A DNA stretch of 64,000 nt from an uncultured Alphaproteobacteria bacterium (GTDB lineage Bacteria > Pseudomonadota > Alphaproteobacteria > Micropepsales > Micropepsaceae): positions 28,998 to 92,997 of the forward strand of contig CAIUCH010000051.1 in the NCBI GenBank assembly GCA_903897605.1, read 5' to 3'. This document shows, piece after piece, positions 1 through 9,616 of the stretch. Position 1 is the stretch's first letter. Each line of letters opens with the position of its first letter. The notes beneath the pieces are model-generated. The model had not been told where the DNA came from, ran no database searches, and worked only from the letters and a program-made list of their open reading frames with translations. Position numbers and translations under genes: made by a program.

Positions 1-1
1 G

Positions 2-616
2 CCAGTGGCCGCGTTGCTTGCCGATCTGATGACGCCGGTGCTTAAGGCCTTTTGCACCGACATGGGGTTCGAGGCCGCCAACCTTGCGATGCAATGCTAT
101 GGCGGCCATGGCTATATCCGCGACAATGGCGTGGAACAATTCGTCCGCGATGGCCGCATCAACCAGACCTATGAAGGCGCCAATGGTGTGCAGGCGATGG
201 ACCTGGTGGGTCGCAAGCTGGGCCGCAAGGGCGGCGCCGCGCCGCTGGCGTTGTTCGGGGCCCTGACCGGCTGGCTGGCCGAGAATGAAAAAGACGAAAC
301 CCTGGCGCCCCATGTCAAAGGCTTGAAGCGCGGTGTGGAGAATTTGCAGGCGGCCACGATGTGGTTGGCGCAGCATGGCATTCAAAATCCCAATGACGCA
401 GGTGCGGGCGCGTCGGACTATCTGCGCCTGATGGGCATCGTGATGGTGGCCTGGATGTGGGCCCGCATCGCCAAGCTGTGCGCGGGCAAGGACACACCAT
501 TCCACAAGGACAAGCTGATGTGCGCCCGCTATTGGACGGAGCGGATGATCCCTGAATGCGCGCTGCTGTTGGAACGCATCCAGCTCGGCAGCGCCAATGT
601 GATGGAATTCAAATAA
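2..616 (+). CDS. Acyl-CoA dehydrogenase, C-terminal part (5' end outside window)
   Basis: The reading frame is open from the first bases of the window, so only the last 204 or so residues are present. Visible is the acyl-CoA dehydrogenase C-terminal helical region with the conserved GGHGYIRDNGVEQFVRD stretch and YEGANGVQAMDLVGRKL, which bind FAD and close the active site. After this comes a C-terminal helical extension typical of DmdC-type (3-methylmercaptopropionyl-CoA dehydrogenase-like) members with a PF12806-like domain. The family oxidises acyl-CoA to enoyl-CoA, passing electrons to ETF in the cytoplasm. The exact substrate cannot be told. It ends 3 bases before the convergent DUF167 gene. 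Confidence 0.9.
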   Translation, partial: PVAALLADLMTPVLKAFCTDMGFEAANLAMQCYGGHGYIRDNGVEQFVRDGRINQTYEGANGVQAMDLVGRKLGRKGGAAPLALFGALTGWLAENEKDETLAPHVKGLKRGVENLQAATMWLAQHGIQNPNDAGAGASDYLRLMGIVMVAWMWARIAKLCAGKDTPFHKDKLMCARYWTERMIPECALLLERIQLGSANVMEFK

Positions 617-619
617 TAT

Positions 620-934
620 TCAGGGCGCAAAAGCCGCCAGCTTCACCAGCAGAGCCGCACTGTCGCCGGCCAATTCCACGATCTTGAGCCGTCCCTTCTG
701 GCCGGAACGGATGATCACGTCTTTCTTGTGCAGATGGAGCGCATCCGCCAGGAAGACAATAAGGGCCGCGTTGGCTGCGCCTTCGACCGGCGGCGCGGTC
801 AGGCGGACCCGCATCACCGGGCGTCCGTCAACTCCCGCAATAACTCCGTCCAACCCCTCGCGCGCCGCGCGCGGCGTCAGCCGTACGGCCAGGCGCACAC
901 CTCCAGGAATGGCGGTGTAAGGCTTTGCAGTCAC
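620..934 (-). CDS. DUF167 (YggU-like) family protein
   Basis: 104 residues, the usual size for the DUF167/YggU family, with the typical core VRLTPRAAREGLDG, RLTAPPVEGAANAALI and IRSGQKGRLKIVEL. The molecular function of the family is not established. The start is a GTG whose bases overlap the mfd stop codon (GTGA overlap), so it is probably translated together with mfd as the last gene of the sdhE-mfd operon. Here the basis is family resemblance only. Confidence 0.88.
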   Translation of the reverse strand: MTAKPYTAIPGGVRLAVRLTPRAAREGLDGVIAGVDGRPVMRVRLTAPPVEGAANAALIVFLADALHLHKKDVIIRSGQKGRLKIVELAGDSAALLVKLAAFAP

Positions 935-3900
935 GCTGCCTGCGCCAGCTTCGCCAACTGTGTCAGCAACGCCTTGGCGCCCTTGAGGCGATCATCGGGC
1001 GTCGGCCAGTCGCGGGTGACCACGATCTTCTGATCCGGCCTGACTTTCATGGTGCCGCTGTGCTGGCTGATCAGCTTGATCAGCGCCACCGGATTGGCGA
1101 AGGCGTTGTTGCGGAAAGCAATGGTGCCGCCCTTGGGACCGGCATCGATCTTCTCGACGCCCGCCGCCAGTGCCAGCTGCTTGATCGCCACGATCTCGAA
1201 GAGATGCTTGACTTCATCCGGCAGTGGCCCGAAGCGGTCGATCAACTCGGCCGCAAAGGCGTCAATGTCGGGCCGCGTCTCAAGGTCGGAGAGGCGGCGA
1301 TAAAGCGACATGCGGACATTGAGATCGGCGACATAGCTTTCCGGAATCAGCACCGAGGCGCCCAGATTGATCGCCGGCGACCATTGATCGTCCATCACGC
1401 TGGCGTCGCCGCCCTGGCGCATGGAGGAAACCGCCTCCTCCAGCATCTCCTGGTAAAGCTCGATCCCGACTTCGCGGACATGGCCGGACTGTTCCTCGCC
1501 CAAGAGATTGCCGGCGCCGCGAATATCCATGTCATGGCTGGCGATGGAAAAGCCCGCCCCCAGCTGGTCCAGCGATTGCAGCACTTCCAGGCGGCGCGTC
1601 GCGGTCTCGGTCAGCTTCTGGTTCACCGGTGTGGTGAGATAGGCATAGGCGCGCGCCTTGGAGCGGCCGATGCGACCCCTTATCTGATACAGCTGCGACA
1701 GGCCGAACATGTCGGCGCGCTGCACGATCATGGTGTTGGCGGTGGGAATATCGAGCCCGGATTCCACGATGTTGGTGGAGATCAGCACGTCAATCTTGCG
1801 CTCATAGAAAGCCGTCATCACGTCTTCCAGGATATGGGCGCTCATCTGGCCATGCGCCACCGCCGTCTTCACTTCCGGCACCGTCGCCTTCAGGAAGGCA
1901 TCCGCCTCGCGCAGATCGGCGATGCGGGGCGCCACGAAGAAGGACTGGCCGCCGCGATAATGTTCCCGCAGCAAGGCCTCGCGCACCACCAGGGGATCGA
2001 ACGGGGTCACGAAGGTGCGTACCGCCAACCGGTCGATCGGCGGGGTGGTGATCAGCGACAGGTCGCGCACGCCCGATAAAGCCAGCTGCAAGGTGCGCGG
2101 GATCGGCGTCGCCGTCAGGGTCAGGACATGGACATCGGCCTTGAGGTTCTTCAGGCGCTCCTTATGCACCACGCCGAAATGCTGTTCCTCGTCGACGATC
2201 ACCAGGCCGAGGCGTTTGAACTTGATGCTTTCCGCCAGCAGCGCATGGGTGCCGATCACCACATCCACGGACCCCTGCTCCAGCGCGTCCTTGGTTTCAC
2301 GCGCCTCTTTCACGTCCACGAACCGCGACAGCTGCCGGACCTTGAGCGGAAATCCCATGAATCGTTCGGCGAAGCCGCGATAATGCTGCCGCGCCAGCAA
2401 AGTGGTGGGCACGACAACCGCCACCTGCTCGCCCGCCATGGCGGCGACAAAGGCGGCGCGCAACGCCACTTCCGTCTTGCCGAAGCCGACATCGCCGCAC
2501 ACCAGCCGGTCCATCGGCCGGCCCTTGCCCAGATCGGCGATGGTGTCGGCGATGGCTTTCTCCTGGTCCTCGGTCTCCTGATAAGGAAAGCGGGCGCAGA
2601 ATTCGTCGTAGAGACCGTGCGGCGGTTCGACCGGCGGCAGGGATTTCAGCTCGCGCGCGGCGGCAATGCGAATGAGCTCGGCGGCGATCTCGCGCACCCG
2701 CTCCTTCATGCGGGCCTTGCGTAACTGCCATCCCGCCCCGCCAAGCCGGTCGAGCTGCGCGCCTTCGTCCGAACCGTAACGGGTCAGAAGCTCGATATTC
2801 TCCACCGGCAGGAACAGCTTGCCGCCGTCATATTGCAGCTCCAGGCAATCATGCGGCGCACCCAACGCCTCGATCGCCTTCAGGCCCAGATAGCGTCCCA
2901 CGCCATGTTCGACATGGGTCACCAGATCGCCCGGCACCAGGGACGCGGCTTCGGACAGGAAATTCTGCGCCCGCCGCTGACGCGACTGCGCCCGCACCAT
3001 GCGATCGCCCAGCACGTCCTGTTCGCTGATGACGGCGAATTCCTGGGTCTCGAAACCGCGTTCAATGCCCAGGCAGGCAAGGCCCGCCGCGCGAATATCC
3101 AGCCTGAGTGCTTCGGGCCAATCCTTGATGCGACGGATCGCGGTGACGCCATGGTCGGAGAGGACGCCGCCCATGCGTTCCGCCGAGCCGTCGGTCCAGC
3201 TCGCCACCACCACGCGTTTGCCCGCGCCTTGCAGCGCCTGCAGATGATCCGCCGCGACTTGGAAGACATTGAGAGTGCCGCCCGCGCGCTCTGGCGCGAA
3301 GTCGCGGCCCTGGCGTCCGCCGGCATCGACACTGTTCTTACCTTCCGGCGTCTGGAATGGCGTCAGATCGCGCACCAGATGCTTGGAAAGCGCCGCCTTC
3401 CATTCGCTGTCACTGAGATAAAGCGTGTCCAGCTTCAACGGCTTGTAGGGCACCGCCTTGACCCGGGCATCGGGGTCCTGGCGGCGAAGCTGGTCGCGGG
3501 TTTGGTAGCATTCCAGGACCAGTTCCTGCCGCGCCGTCTTGGCTTCCTCGACCTGGTAGCCCAGCACGATCAGGCAGCGCGGAAGATAGTCGAACAGGGT
3601 GTCGAGGCCGTCATAGAAAAGCGGCAGCCAATGCTCCATGCCTTGCGCCTTGCGGCCGGCGCTGACGCTTTCATATAGCGGATCATCGCCCGACGGCCCG
3701 AAGGCCGCGACATAGCCGGCGCGGAAACGGCTGATGGCGGCATCGCCCAGCGGTGCTTCGCTGGCGGGCAACAGCACGATCCGGTCAATACTGGCATCCG
3801 ACAATTGGGTGACAGCATCGAATTTGCGGATCGCATCCAAGGTCTCGCCGAAAAAATCCAGCCGCAGCGGTTCGTCGGAGCCGGGCGGCCACAGATCGAC

Positions 3901-4404
3901 AATGCCGCCGCGCAAGGCAAAGTCCCCCGGATCGCGCACGGTGCCGGCGCGGGCATAGCCATTGCCGGCCAGGAAGGTGACCAGCGCATCGCGGTCCACG
4001 GTCTCACCGACCCTGGCGGCGAAGCTGGCCTTGGCGATGGCCAGGCGCGGCGGCACGCGCTGCAAAACCGCGGCCACGCTGGTGACGATCACCGCCGGGC
4101 CTTCCACCCCTTTCGCCAGCGTCGCCAAGCTCGCCAGCCGGGCGCTTTCGATATCGGGTTTGGGCGAGACCCGGTCATAGGGAAGGCAATCCCAGGCCGG
4201 GAACGGCAGCAGCCTGAGGCCGGGCGCGAAGAAGGTCACCGCGGCCGTCAAGGCATCCGCCTGAGCCTCGTCGCTGGCGACGAACAGCACCGGGCCACCC
4301 CGGCGCCGCGCGGCTTCGGCGACCAGCCAGGCGTCATAGCCGGCGGGAGCGCCCGAGACCGTCAGACGGCCTTCGGTCTTGGCGATGTAATCTATCCGTT
4401 CCAC
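931..4404 (-). CDS. mfd: Transcription-repair coupling factor Mfd
   Basis: 1157 residues, full length for Mfd. It removes RNA polymerase stalled at DNA lesions and recruits UvrA. In order: a UvrB-like N-terminal domain; an RNA-polymerase-interacting CarD-like domain near residues 493-545 (DLVTHVEHGVGRYLGL); a RecG-like superfamily 2 translocase with Walker A GDVGFGKT near residue 638, DEEQHFG near 738 and LTATPIPRTLQ (motif III); and a C-terminal TRCF domain. The start is GTG, overlapping the end of sdhE by 13 bases. Gene order sdhE-mfd next to divergent recG is common in Alphaproteobacteria. Long open frames on the other strand here are composition artefacts. Confidence 0.98.
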   Translation of the reverse strand: MERIDYIAKTEGRLTVSGAPAGYDAWLVAEAARRRGGPVLFVASDEAQADALTAAVTFFAPGLRLLPFPAWDCLPYDRVSPKPDIESARLASLATLAKGVEGPAVIVTSVAAVLQRVPPRLAIAKASFAARVGETVDRDALVTFLAGNGYARAGTVRDPGDFALRGGIVDLWPPGSDEPLRLDFFGETLDAIRKFDAVTQLSDASIDRIVLLPASEAPLGDAAISRFRAGYVAAFGPSGDDPLYESVSAGRKAQGMEHWLPLFYDGLDTLFDYLPRCLIVLGYQVEEAKTARQELVLECYQTRDQLRRQDPDARVKAVPYKPLKLDTLYLSDSEWKAALSKHLVRDLTPFQTPEGKNSVDAGGRQGRDFAPERAGGTLNVFQVAADHLQALQGAGKRVVVASWTDGSAERMGGVLSDHGVTAIRRIKDWPEALRLDIRAAGLACLGIERGFETQEFAVISEQDVLGDRMVRAQSRQRRAQNFLSEAASLVPGDLVTHVEHGVGRYLGLKAIEALGAPHDCLELQYDGGKLFLPVENIELLTRYGSDEGAQLDRLGGAGWQLRKARMKERVREIAAELIRIAAARELKSLPPVEPPHGLYDEFCARFPYQETEDQEKAIADTIADLGKGRPMDRLVCGDVGFGKTEVALRAAFVAAMAGEQVAVVVPTTLLARQHYRGFAERFMGFPLKVRQLSRFVDVKEARETKDALEQGSVDVVIGTHALLAESIKFKRLGLVIVDEEQHFGVVHKERLKNLKADVHVLTLTATPIPRTLQLALSGVRDLSLITTPPIDRLAVRTFVTPFDPLVVREALLREHYRGGQSFFVAPRIADLREADAFLKATVPEVKTAVAHGQMSAHILEDVMTAFYERKIDVLISTNIVESGLDIPTANTMIVQRADMFGLSQLYQIRGRIGRSKARAYAYLTTPVNQKLTETATRRLEVLQSLDQLGAGFSIASHDMDIRGAGNLLGEEQSGHVREVGIELYQEMLEEAVSSMRQGGDASVMDDQWSPAINLGASVLIPESYVADLNVRMSLYRRLSDLETRPDIDAFAAELIDRFGPLPDEVKHLFEIVAIKQLALAAGVEKIDAGPKGGTIAFRNNAFANPVALIKLISQHSGTMKVRPDQKIVVTRDWPTPDDRLKGAKALLTQLAKLAQAA

Positions 4405-4688
4405 GTGTGGCCCTTGCGGCCGCAGACGGCTTTCAGCCCCGCGAATACCGGATTGTCATAGGCGGCGGGCACCGGCTCGGCCCCGCGCAGCCAGGCATAG
4501 ACATCCTGATCGGGCGCGCTGAGCAGCGCCTCGAACTGGTCCAGTTCCGCCTCGCCCAGCCCCCACAATTCGGCCTCGGCATAAGCACCGAAGATGAGAT
4601 CCACCTCCTTGAAACCGCGCCGCTGGGCCCGAAACAAAAGCCGTTTGCGGCGGTTCTCCGAAGAGCCACCTTTTTCGAGGTCATCCAT
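4392..4688 (-). CDS. sdhE: FAD assembly factor SdhE (DUF339)
   Basis: 98 residues. It carries the RGxxE signature (RGFKE, residues 24-28) that SdhE uses to help attach FAD covalently to the succinate dehydrogenase flavoprotein. The rest (AYAEAELWGLGEAELDQFEALL, DQDVYAWL) matches the small five-helix fold. Size and position just upstream of mfd fit the alphaproteobacterial arrangement. Its 3' end overlaps the mfd start, so the two are likely co-transcribed. Confidence 0.93.
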   Translation of the reverse strand: MDDLEKGGSSENRRKRLLFRAQRRGFKEVDLIFGAYAEAELWGLGEAELDQFEALLSAPDQDVYAWLRGAEPVPAAYDNPVFAGLKAVCGRKGHTWNG

Positions 4689-4729
4689 GCGTGGGATATA
4701 GCGCCAGCAATCTTCGAGAACAACAGCCC

Positions 4730-5257
4730 CTAATCCGGCGCGGCGTGCGCCCCCAGGCCTTCCATTATCAGCCGATGTAAATCGCCGCCCAGATACAGAT
4801 ACGAGCCTATCGATGCCGCTTTCGCCGCCAGCAGATCGCTTTGCTTATCGCCCACGAGGAAACTTTTTGCCGCATCGACCGGCCAGCGGGCCAGCAGCTC
4901 CAGAATCATTCCCGGCTGCGGCTTGCGATTGGGTGACTCTTTTCGATAGGCCCCCAATTTCGCATCGGGATGAAAGGGGCAGTAGACATATTCGTCTATA
5001 TGAGCGCCCTGGCCTGCCAATTCCCGATCCATGTGACGATGGAAAATATCGACATGCTTCTCGCTGTATCGGCCATGCGCCACCCCCGCTTGATTGGTCA
5101 CAACGAATGCGTACCACCCCGCATCGTTGACCGCCTTGACGGCCGCGATCGCGCCTTCGTTCCAGCGCAGATCCTCTGGCTTGTGAACATAGCCATCGTC
5201 GATGTTCAGTACGCCATCGCGATCAAAAAAAACCGCGGGCCGCAAAAGTCTATTCAT
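4730..5257 (-). CDS. HAD-IIIA phosphatase, GmhB/HisB-N-like
   Basis: 175 residues from the ATG at 5257. An upstream in-frame start would add 42 residues that resemble nothing. HAD motif I is FFDRDGVLN, motif II VVTNQAG and motif III a KPQPGM lysine followed by VGDKQSDLLAA. This is the D,D-heptose 1,7-bisphosphate phosphatase / histidinol-phosphatase class, which would fit LPS core heptose or a nucleotide-heptose. Classical GmhB holds a zinc ion with three cysteines and a histidine in a loop. Here only CPFH remains and the second cysteine pair is absent, so zinc binding is doubtful and the substrate could differ. It lies between sdhE and recG on the mfd strand. Confidence 0.8.
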   Translation of the reverse strand: MNRLLRPAVFFDRDGVLNIDDGYVHKPEDLRWNEGAIAAVKAVNDAGWYAFVVTNQAGVAHGRYSEKHVDIFHRHMDRELAGQGAHIDEYVYCPFHPDAKLGAYRKESPNRKPQPGMILELLARWPVDAAKSFLVGDKQSDLLAAKAASIGSYLYLGGDLHRLIMEGLGAHAAPD

Positions 5258-5572
5258 TAACGCCTCGCCAGAATGCGCGCGACGGCCTGGGCGGAATTTG
5301 GTCCAAAGCCACAGCAGACAAAGCGAAATTGTAATTGGCTTGGCGCAAATTCGGAAATGGACAGAACATACAAATATGCTCATTCAAATTGATGCGCTGT
5401 GAAAGCTTCTCGCGCGTCCGACCATGAGAGATTACTTCGATTTGGACTCGAACTCCAAATAATCGATCGCGGCTGGTAAAATTCACCGCTGCGGGTTAGC
5501 TCTCGGCCACCTTTGCCGCCAAGGCGTAATAATCACTATGGCCGGTGGGGGGGAGAACCCTAAAATATCACC
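5258..5572. other. Divergent promoter region, phosphatase / recG
   Basis: 315 bases between the divergent phosphatase and recG starts. The middle (about 5300-5480) is richer in A+T than the flanks, as expected for two back-to-back promoters. No RNA gene, repeat or convincing LexA box (GTTC-N7-GTTC) is visible. Confidence 0.5.
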
Positions 5573-7654
5573 ATGCGGCCCTCGATTCTGTTCCCGCTCT
5601 TCGCAGAAATCCGCACTCTTTCCGGAGTGGGGCCAAAGCTGGAAAAACTGATCGCCAAGGTGGCAGGCCCGCGATTGGTAGACCTGATTTTCGACCTTCC
5701 GGCGGGCGTGATCGATCGTTCCTATCGCCCCAAATTGATCGCCGCCGAACCGGGCCGGATCGCCACCCTGGAAGTAAATGTTCTGGACCATCTGCCGCCG
5801 CGAGTGAAAAGCCAGCCCTACCGGGTGCGCGTCAGTGACGATACCGCGGTGATGGATCTGGTGTATTTCCGCGCCGATGCGAAATATCTGACGGGGCTGT
5901 TGCCGCCGGGTTCGCGCCGCCTGATTTCCGGCCGGGTCGAGAGCTTCAAGGACCGGCTTCAGATGCCGCATCCCGATTATGTGGTGGCGCCGCAAGAGGC
6001 AGCATCCTTGCCGCAGCATGAAGCGGTCTACGGCCTGACCGAAGGCCTGACGGCCCGTACATTATCCAAGGCGGTGCGCGGCGCGTTGGAGCGCGTGCCC
6101 CAGATGCCGGAATGGCTGGATGCCGCGTTCCTGCGTCAGCGTGGCTTTGCGGAATTCAACCAGGCCCTGACGATGGCCCACGCGCCCGCGCATGAGGGGG
6201 ACCTTTCGCCGGAGACATTGCTACGCCAGCGTCTTGCCTATGACGAATTGCTGGCCAACCAACTTGCGCTGCTGCTGATCCGGGGGCGGCTGAGGGCATC
6301 GGGCGGCCGGCGCATCACCGGCGACGGCAAGCGCAAAGCGCGCGCCATCGCCGCTCTGCCCTTCGCGCTCACCGATGGGCAGCTTTCGGCGCTGGTCGAG
6401 ATCGAAGCCGACATGGCCAGCGACAAGCGCATGTTGCGGCTGCTGCAAGGTGATGTCGGCTCCGGCAAGACCATCGTGGCCATGTTGGCGCTGCTGGGCG
6501 CGGTGGAAGCCGGCACCCAGGGCGCCTTCATGGCGCCGACAGAATTGCTGGTGCGCCAGCATCTGGCGTCGCTGACGCCCTATGCCGAAGCCGCCGGCAT
6601 CCGGATGGCGGCGTTGACCGGACGCGAACGCGGTCCGCAGCGCGCCGAAACCTTGGCGAAGCTGGCGGCCGGCGAAATCGACATCCTCATCGGCACCCAT
6701 GCGCTTTTCTCCGAAGACGTCACTTTCCGCGATCTGGGCCTGGCCGTGGTGGACGAGCAGCACCGTTTCGGCGTGCATCAGCGCATGCAGCTTCAGAGCA
6801 AGGGAAAACCGGCCGATGTGCTGGTGATGACGGCGACACCCATTCCCCGCACGCTCGCCCTCACCGCCTATGGCGATATGGACGTCTCGAAGATCACCGG
6901 CCGGCCGCCTGGCCGCCAGCCGGTGGAGACGCGGGTGATGAGCGCGGCGCGATTGGACGATCTGATCGCACATCTGCGATTGGCGCTCGATCGCGGCCAG
7001 CGCGCTTATTGGGTATGCCCGCTGGTCGAAGAGTCGGAAAAGATCGACCTGGCGGCAGCCGAGGAACGCGCCCAGATGCTGAAGAAAGCATTGGGAGTGA
7101 AACTGGGTCTGGTGCATGGCCAAATGAAGGCGGCCGAGCGCGATGCCGCGATGGCGGCGTTCAAGAATGGGCAAACCCAGCTTCTGGTCGCCACCACCGT
7201 GATCGAAGTCGGGGTCGATGTGCCCGAAGCCACCATCATGGTGGTGGAACATGCCGAGCGTTTCGGTCTTGCCCAACTGCATCAACTGCGCGGCCGGGTG
7301 GGACGGGGCAGCGGCAAGTCGTCCTGCCTTCTGGTCTATCACGGCAGTCTGGGCCCAACCGCCAAGGCGCGGCTGGCCACCATGCGGCAGACCGATGACG
7401 GCTTCGTCATCGCCGAACAGGATCTGAAGCTGCGCGGACCCGGCGAAGTATTGGGACGGCGCCAGAGCGGCATGGAAGAGTTCCGGCTCGCCGATCCGTC
7501 CGTGCATGCCGATCTTCTGGCGGTGGCGCATGACGATGCCCGGCTGATCCTGAACCGCGATCCGGACCTCAAAGGCCCGCGCGGCGAAAATCTGCGGGTC
7601 CTGCTTTATCTGTTTGGCCGCGATGAAGCCGTGCGCTATCTCAGAACCGGATGA
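5573..7654 (+). CDS. recG: ATP-dependent DNA helicase RecG
   Basis: 693 residues, full length. RecG reverses stalled replication forks and branch-migrates Holliday junctions. The N-terminal wedge domain starts MRPSILFPLF and has the TLSGVGPKL hairpin near residue 17. The helicase core has Walker A GDVGSGKT near residue 295, DEQHRFG near 394 and TATPIPRTLA. Then come the second RecA-like lobe (VIEVGVDVPEA, QLRGRVGRG) and the C-terminal GPGEVLGRRQSG motif. The ATG at 5573 matches the conserved start of alphaproteobacterial RecG. The stop overlaps the next gene (ATGA), so recG heads a three-gene rightward operon. Confidence 0.98.
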   Translation: MRPSILFPLFAEIRTLSGVGPKLEKLIAKVAGPRLVDLIFDLPAGVIDRSYRPKLIAAEPGRIATLEVNVLDHLPPRVKSQPYRVRVSDDTAVMDLVYFRADAKYLTGLLPPGSRRLISGRVESFKDRLQMPHPDYVVAPQEAASLPQHEAVYGLTEGLTARTLSKAVRGALERVPQMPEWLDAAFLRQRGFAEFNQALTMAHAPAHEGDLSPETLLRQRLAYDELLANQLALLLIRGRLRASGGRRITGDGKRKARAIAALPFALTDGQLSALVEIEADMASDKRMLRLLQGDVGSGKTIVAMLALLGAVEAGTQGAFMAPTELLVRQHLASLTPYAEAAGIRMAALTGRERGPQRAETLAKLAAGEIDILIGTHALFSEDVTFRDLGLAVVDEQHRFGVHQRMQLQSKGKPADVLVMTATPIPRTLALTAYGDMDVSKITGRPPGRQPVETRVMSAARLDDLIAHLRLALDRGQRAYWVCPLVEESEKIDLAAAEERAQMLKKALGVKLGLVHGQMKAAERDAAMAAFKNGQTQLLVATTVIEVGVDVPEATIMVVEHAERFGLAQLHQLRGRVGRGSGKSSCLLVYHGSLGPTAKARLATMRQTDDGFVIAEQDLKLRGPGEVLGRRQSGMEEFRLADPSVHADLLAVAHDDARLILNRDPDLKGPRGENLRVLLYLFGRDEAVRYLRTG

Positions 7655-8784
7655 GAGAGCAATTCTCGACCGACGTGGCGGTGATCGGCGCGGGTGCGGT
7701 GGGCCTGGCCATCGCGCGCGGCTTGGCGCAAGACGGGCGCGAAATCGTGATCCTGGAAAAGAACGCCCAGATCGGCCAAGAGACCAGCGCCCGCAACAGC
7801 GAAGTCATTCACGCCGGGATCCATTATCCGCAAGGCTCATTGAAAGCGGCCTTGTGCGTGCCAGGGCGCGATCTTCTTTATTCGTTCTGCGAAAGCCATG
7901 GCGTCGCCCATAAGCGCCTGGGCAAACTGATCGTCGCCACCCATGCCGGCCAGGACGAACAGCTCGCCGCCATCCTGCACCATGCCGCCAGCAACGGCGT
8001 CAGCGATCTGACGCTGCTCGATCGAGCGAACATCGCGGCACTGGAGCCGGAACTGTCGGTCACCGCAGGCTTGTTCTCGCCTTCCACCGGCATCATCGAC
8101 AGTCACGCCTATATGCTGGCGTTGCTGGGCGATGCCGAAGCGGCGGGCGCCAGCCTTATCCGCGATGCCGAGGTCACTGGAATCGCACAGATGACACAGG
8201 GCTATCGCCTGACCGTACGCAACGCGGGCGAAACTTTGACTCTGTTCGCGCGCCAGCTTGTCAACAGCGCAGGGTTGTGGGCATCCAAAATTGCCGGACT
8301 GATCGAAACACTGGACCGCAAATTTGTCGCTGCCACTTATCTTGCCAAGGGCCGCTACGTCACACTCAATGGCAAAAGCCCGTTCCGGCATCTGGTCTAT
8401 CCGGTGCCCGAGCCGGGCGGCCTGGGCGTGCATCTGACCTTGGATATGGGCGGTGCGGCACGTTTCGGCCCGGACGTCGAATGGCTGGCGACGGACGATC
8501 CGGCAGCGATCGATTATGCTGTGCCGCCAAACCTGCCGGCCGTGTTTGCGCCCCGGATTGCCGGTTATTGGCCCCGGATCACGCCATCCATGCTGACCGC
8601 CGGCTATTCGGGCGTTCGGCCCAAGGCTGGCGGCCCCAAGGACCCCAACGCGGATTTCCGCATCGAGGGTGCTGAGACCCATAAACTGCCCGGCCTGGTC
8701 AATCTGTTTGGCATCGAGAGTCCGGGTCTCACCGCATCCCTTGCCATTGCACAGAAGGTCAAAGGAATGCTGCAGGATGCTTGA
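7651..8784 (+). CDS. FAD-dependent oxidoreductase, L-2-hydroxyglutarate dehydrogenase-like
   Basis: 377 residues of the DAO superfamily. A Rossmann GxGxxG (IGAGAVGLAIARG, residues 11-23) and an acidic VILEKN segment bind FAD. ARNSEVIHAGIHYPQGSLKA is the signature of the L2HGDH/LhgO group, which oxidises L-2-hydroxyglutarate to 2-oxoglutarate. The C-terminal FGIESPGLTASLAIA is also typical. It overlaps recG by 4 bases and the next gene by 8. Substrate assignment rests on family resemblance only; the genomic partners (recG, aldo/keto reductase) do not point to a pathway. Confidence 0.82.
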   Translation: MREQFSTDVAVIGAGAVGLAIARGLAQDGREIVILEKNAQIGQETSARNSEVIHAGIHYPQGSLKAALCVPGRDLLYSFCESHGVAHKRLGKLIVATHAGQDEQLAAILHHAASNGVSDLTLLDRANIAALEPELSVTAGLFSPSTGIIDSHAYMLALLGDAEAAGASLIRDAEVTGIAQMTQGYRLTVRNAGETLTLFARQLVNSAGLWASKIAGLIETLDRKFVAATYLAKGRYVTLNGKSPFRHLVYPVPEPGGLGVHLTLDMGGAARFGPDVEWLATDDPAAIDYAVPPNLPAVFAPRIAGYWPRITPSMLTAGYSGVRPKAGGPKDPNADFRIEGAETHKLPGLVNLFGIESPGLTASLAIAQKVKGMLQDA

Positions 8785-9616
8785 GAAGCTGGGATTGGGC
8801 ACCGTGCAATTCGGCCAGGCCTATGGTGTCTCCAATAGGCGCGGTCAGGTGCCGCAAGCGGAAGCGGATGCAATTCTGAAAAGGGCGGCGGCGGCCGGCG
8901 TGCGCCTGCTCGACACCGCCGTCAATTACGGCGAAGCGGAAAGTGTGATGGCGCGATTGGACATTTCGCCATTTCGCATCGTCACCAAAACGATCGGGCT
9001 GAAGCACGGATTGGAAGCGGTTGTTGCCCGCGCGCGCCAATCCGCCGCCGCATTAAAAGCCGATACGCTGCTGGTGCATGCGGCATCGGACCTTCACGGC
9101 GAGGAAGGCGAAGCACTATGGACCGCTCTGAAGCGACTGCGCGACGACGGCGTTTTCCGAAAGATCGGCGTTTCCGTTTATGCGGCCGATGATCCGGCGC
9201 ATCTGGCGGCACGCTTTCGTCCGGATGTGATGCAGCTTCCTTTCAGTCTTCTGGATCAACGCCTGCTGACGGATGGTACCTTGGGACGGCTGAACAATCT
9301 GGGCGTGGAAATTCATGCCCGCTCGCTGTTTCTCCAGGGCCTGCTCTTTATGGAAACCCTGCCTGAGAAATTGCGCCATGCCACGCCGCACCTGGTTCGG
9401 GTTCGGACAATGCTGAAGGATGCCGGCACCACGCCGCTGGCGGCGGCGCTGGGCTTGGTTCTGAGCCGTCTGGAGATCGCGTTCGGCCTGGTTGGCGTTA
9501 CGGCCTTGGCGGAGCTGGATGAGATCATCGCGGCGGCGCAGATACCTCTGCCCGATCTCGACTGGCCGTCCTTCGCGCTGGACGATGAATTGGTGCTTAC
9601 GCCGTCGCTCTGGTGA
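8777..9616 (+). CDS. Aldo/keto reductase family protein
   Basis: 279 residues from the ATG at 8777. MLEKLGLGTVQFGQAYGV is the normal beginning of this fold; an upstream in-frame start would add unrelated residues inside the previous gene. The (beta/alpha)8 barrel features are LLDTAVNYGEAE, carrying the catalytic Asp and Tyr, and VTKTIGLKHG with the Lys. This subgroup, shorter than ordinary AKRs, is often found in spore-coat or surface-sugar clusters and reduces keto sugars or aldehydes with NAD(P)H. Substrate unknown. Its last 20 bases overlap the 3' end of the convergent pseC-like gene. Confidence 0.8.
   Translation: MLEKLGLGTVQFGQAYGVSNRRGQVPQAEADAILKRAAAAGVRLLDTAVNYGEAESVMARLDISPFRIVTKTIGLKHGLEAVVARARQSAAALKADTLLVHAASDLHGEEGEALWTALKRLRDDGVFRKIGVSVYAADDPAHLAARFRPDVMQLPFSLLDQRLLTDGTLGRLNNLGVEIHARSLFLQGLLFMETLPEKLRHATPHLVRVRTMLKDAGTTPLAAALGLVLSRLEIAFGLVGVTALAELDEIIAAAQIPLPDLDWPSFALDDELVLTPSLW

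Noticed and set aside
5226..5233. Run of eight A residues in the HAD phosphatase gene
   Set aside because: It encodes the Phe-Phe of motif I (FFDRDG) and the frame is intact on both sides, so there is no sign of a slippage switch.
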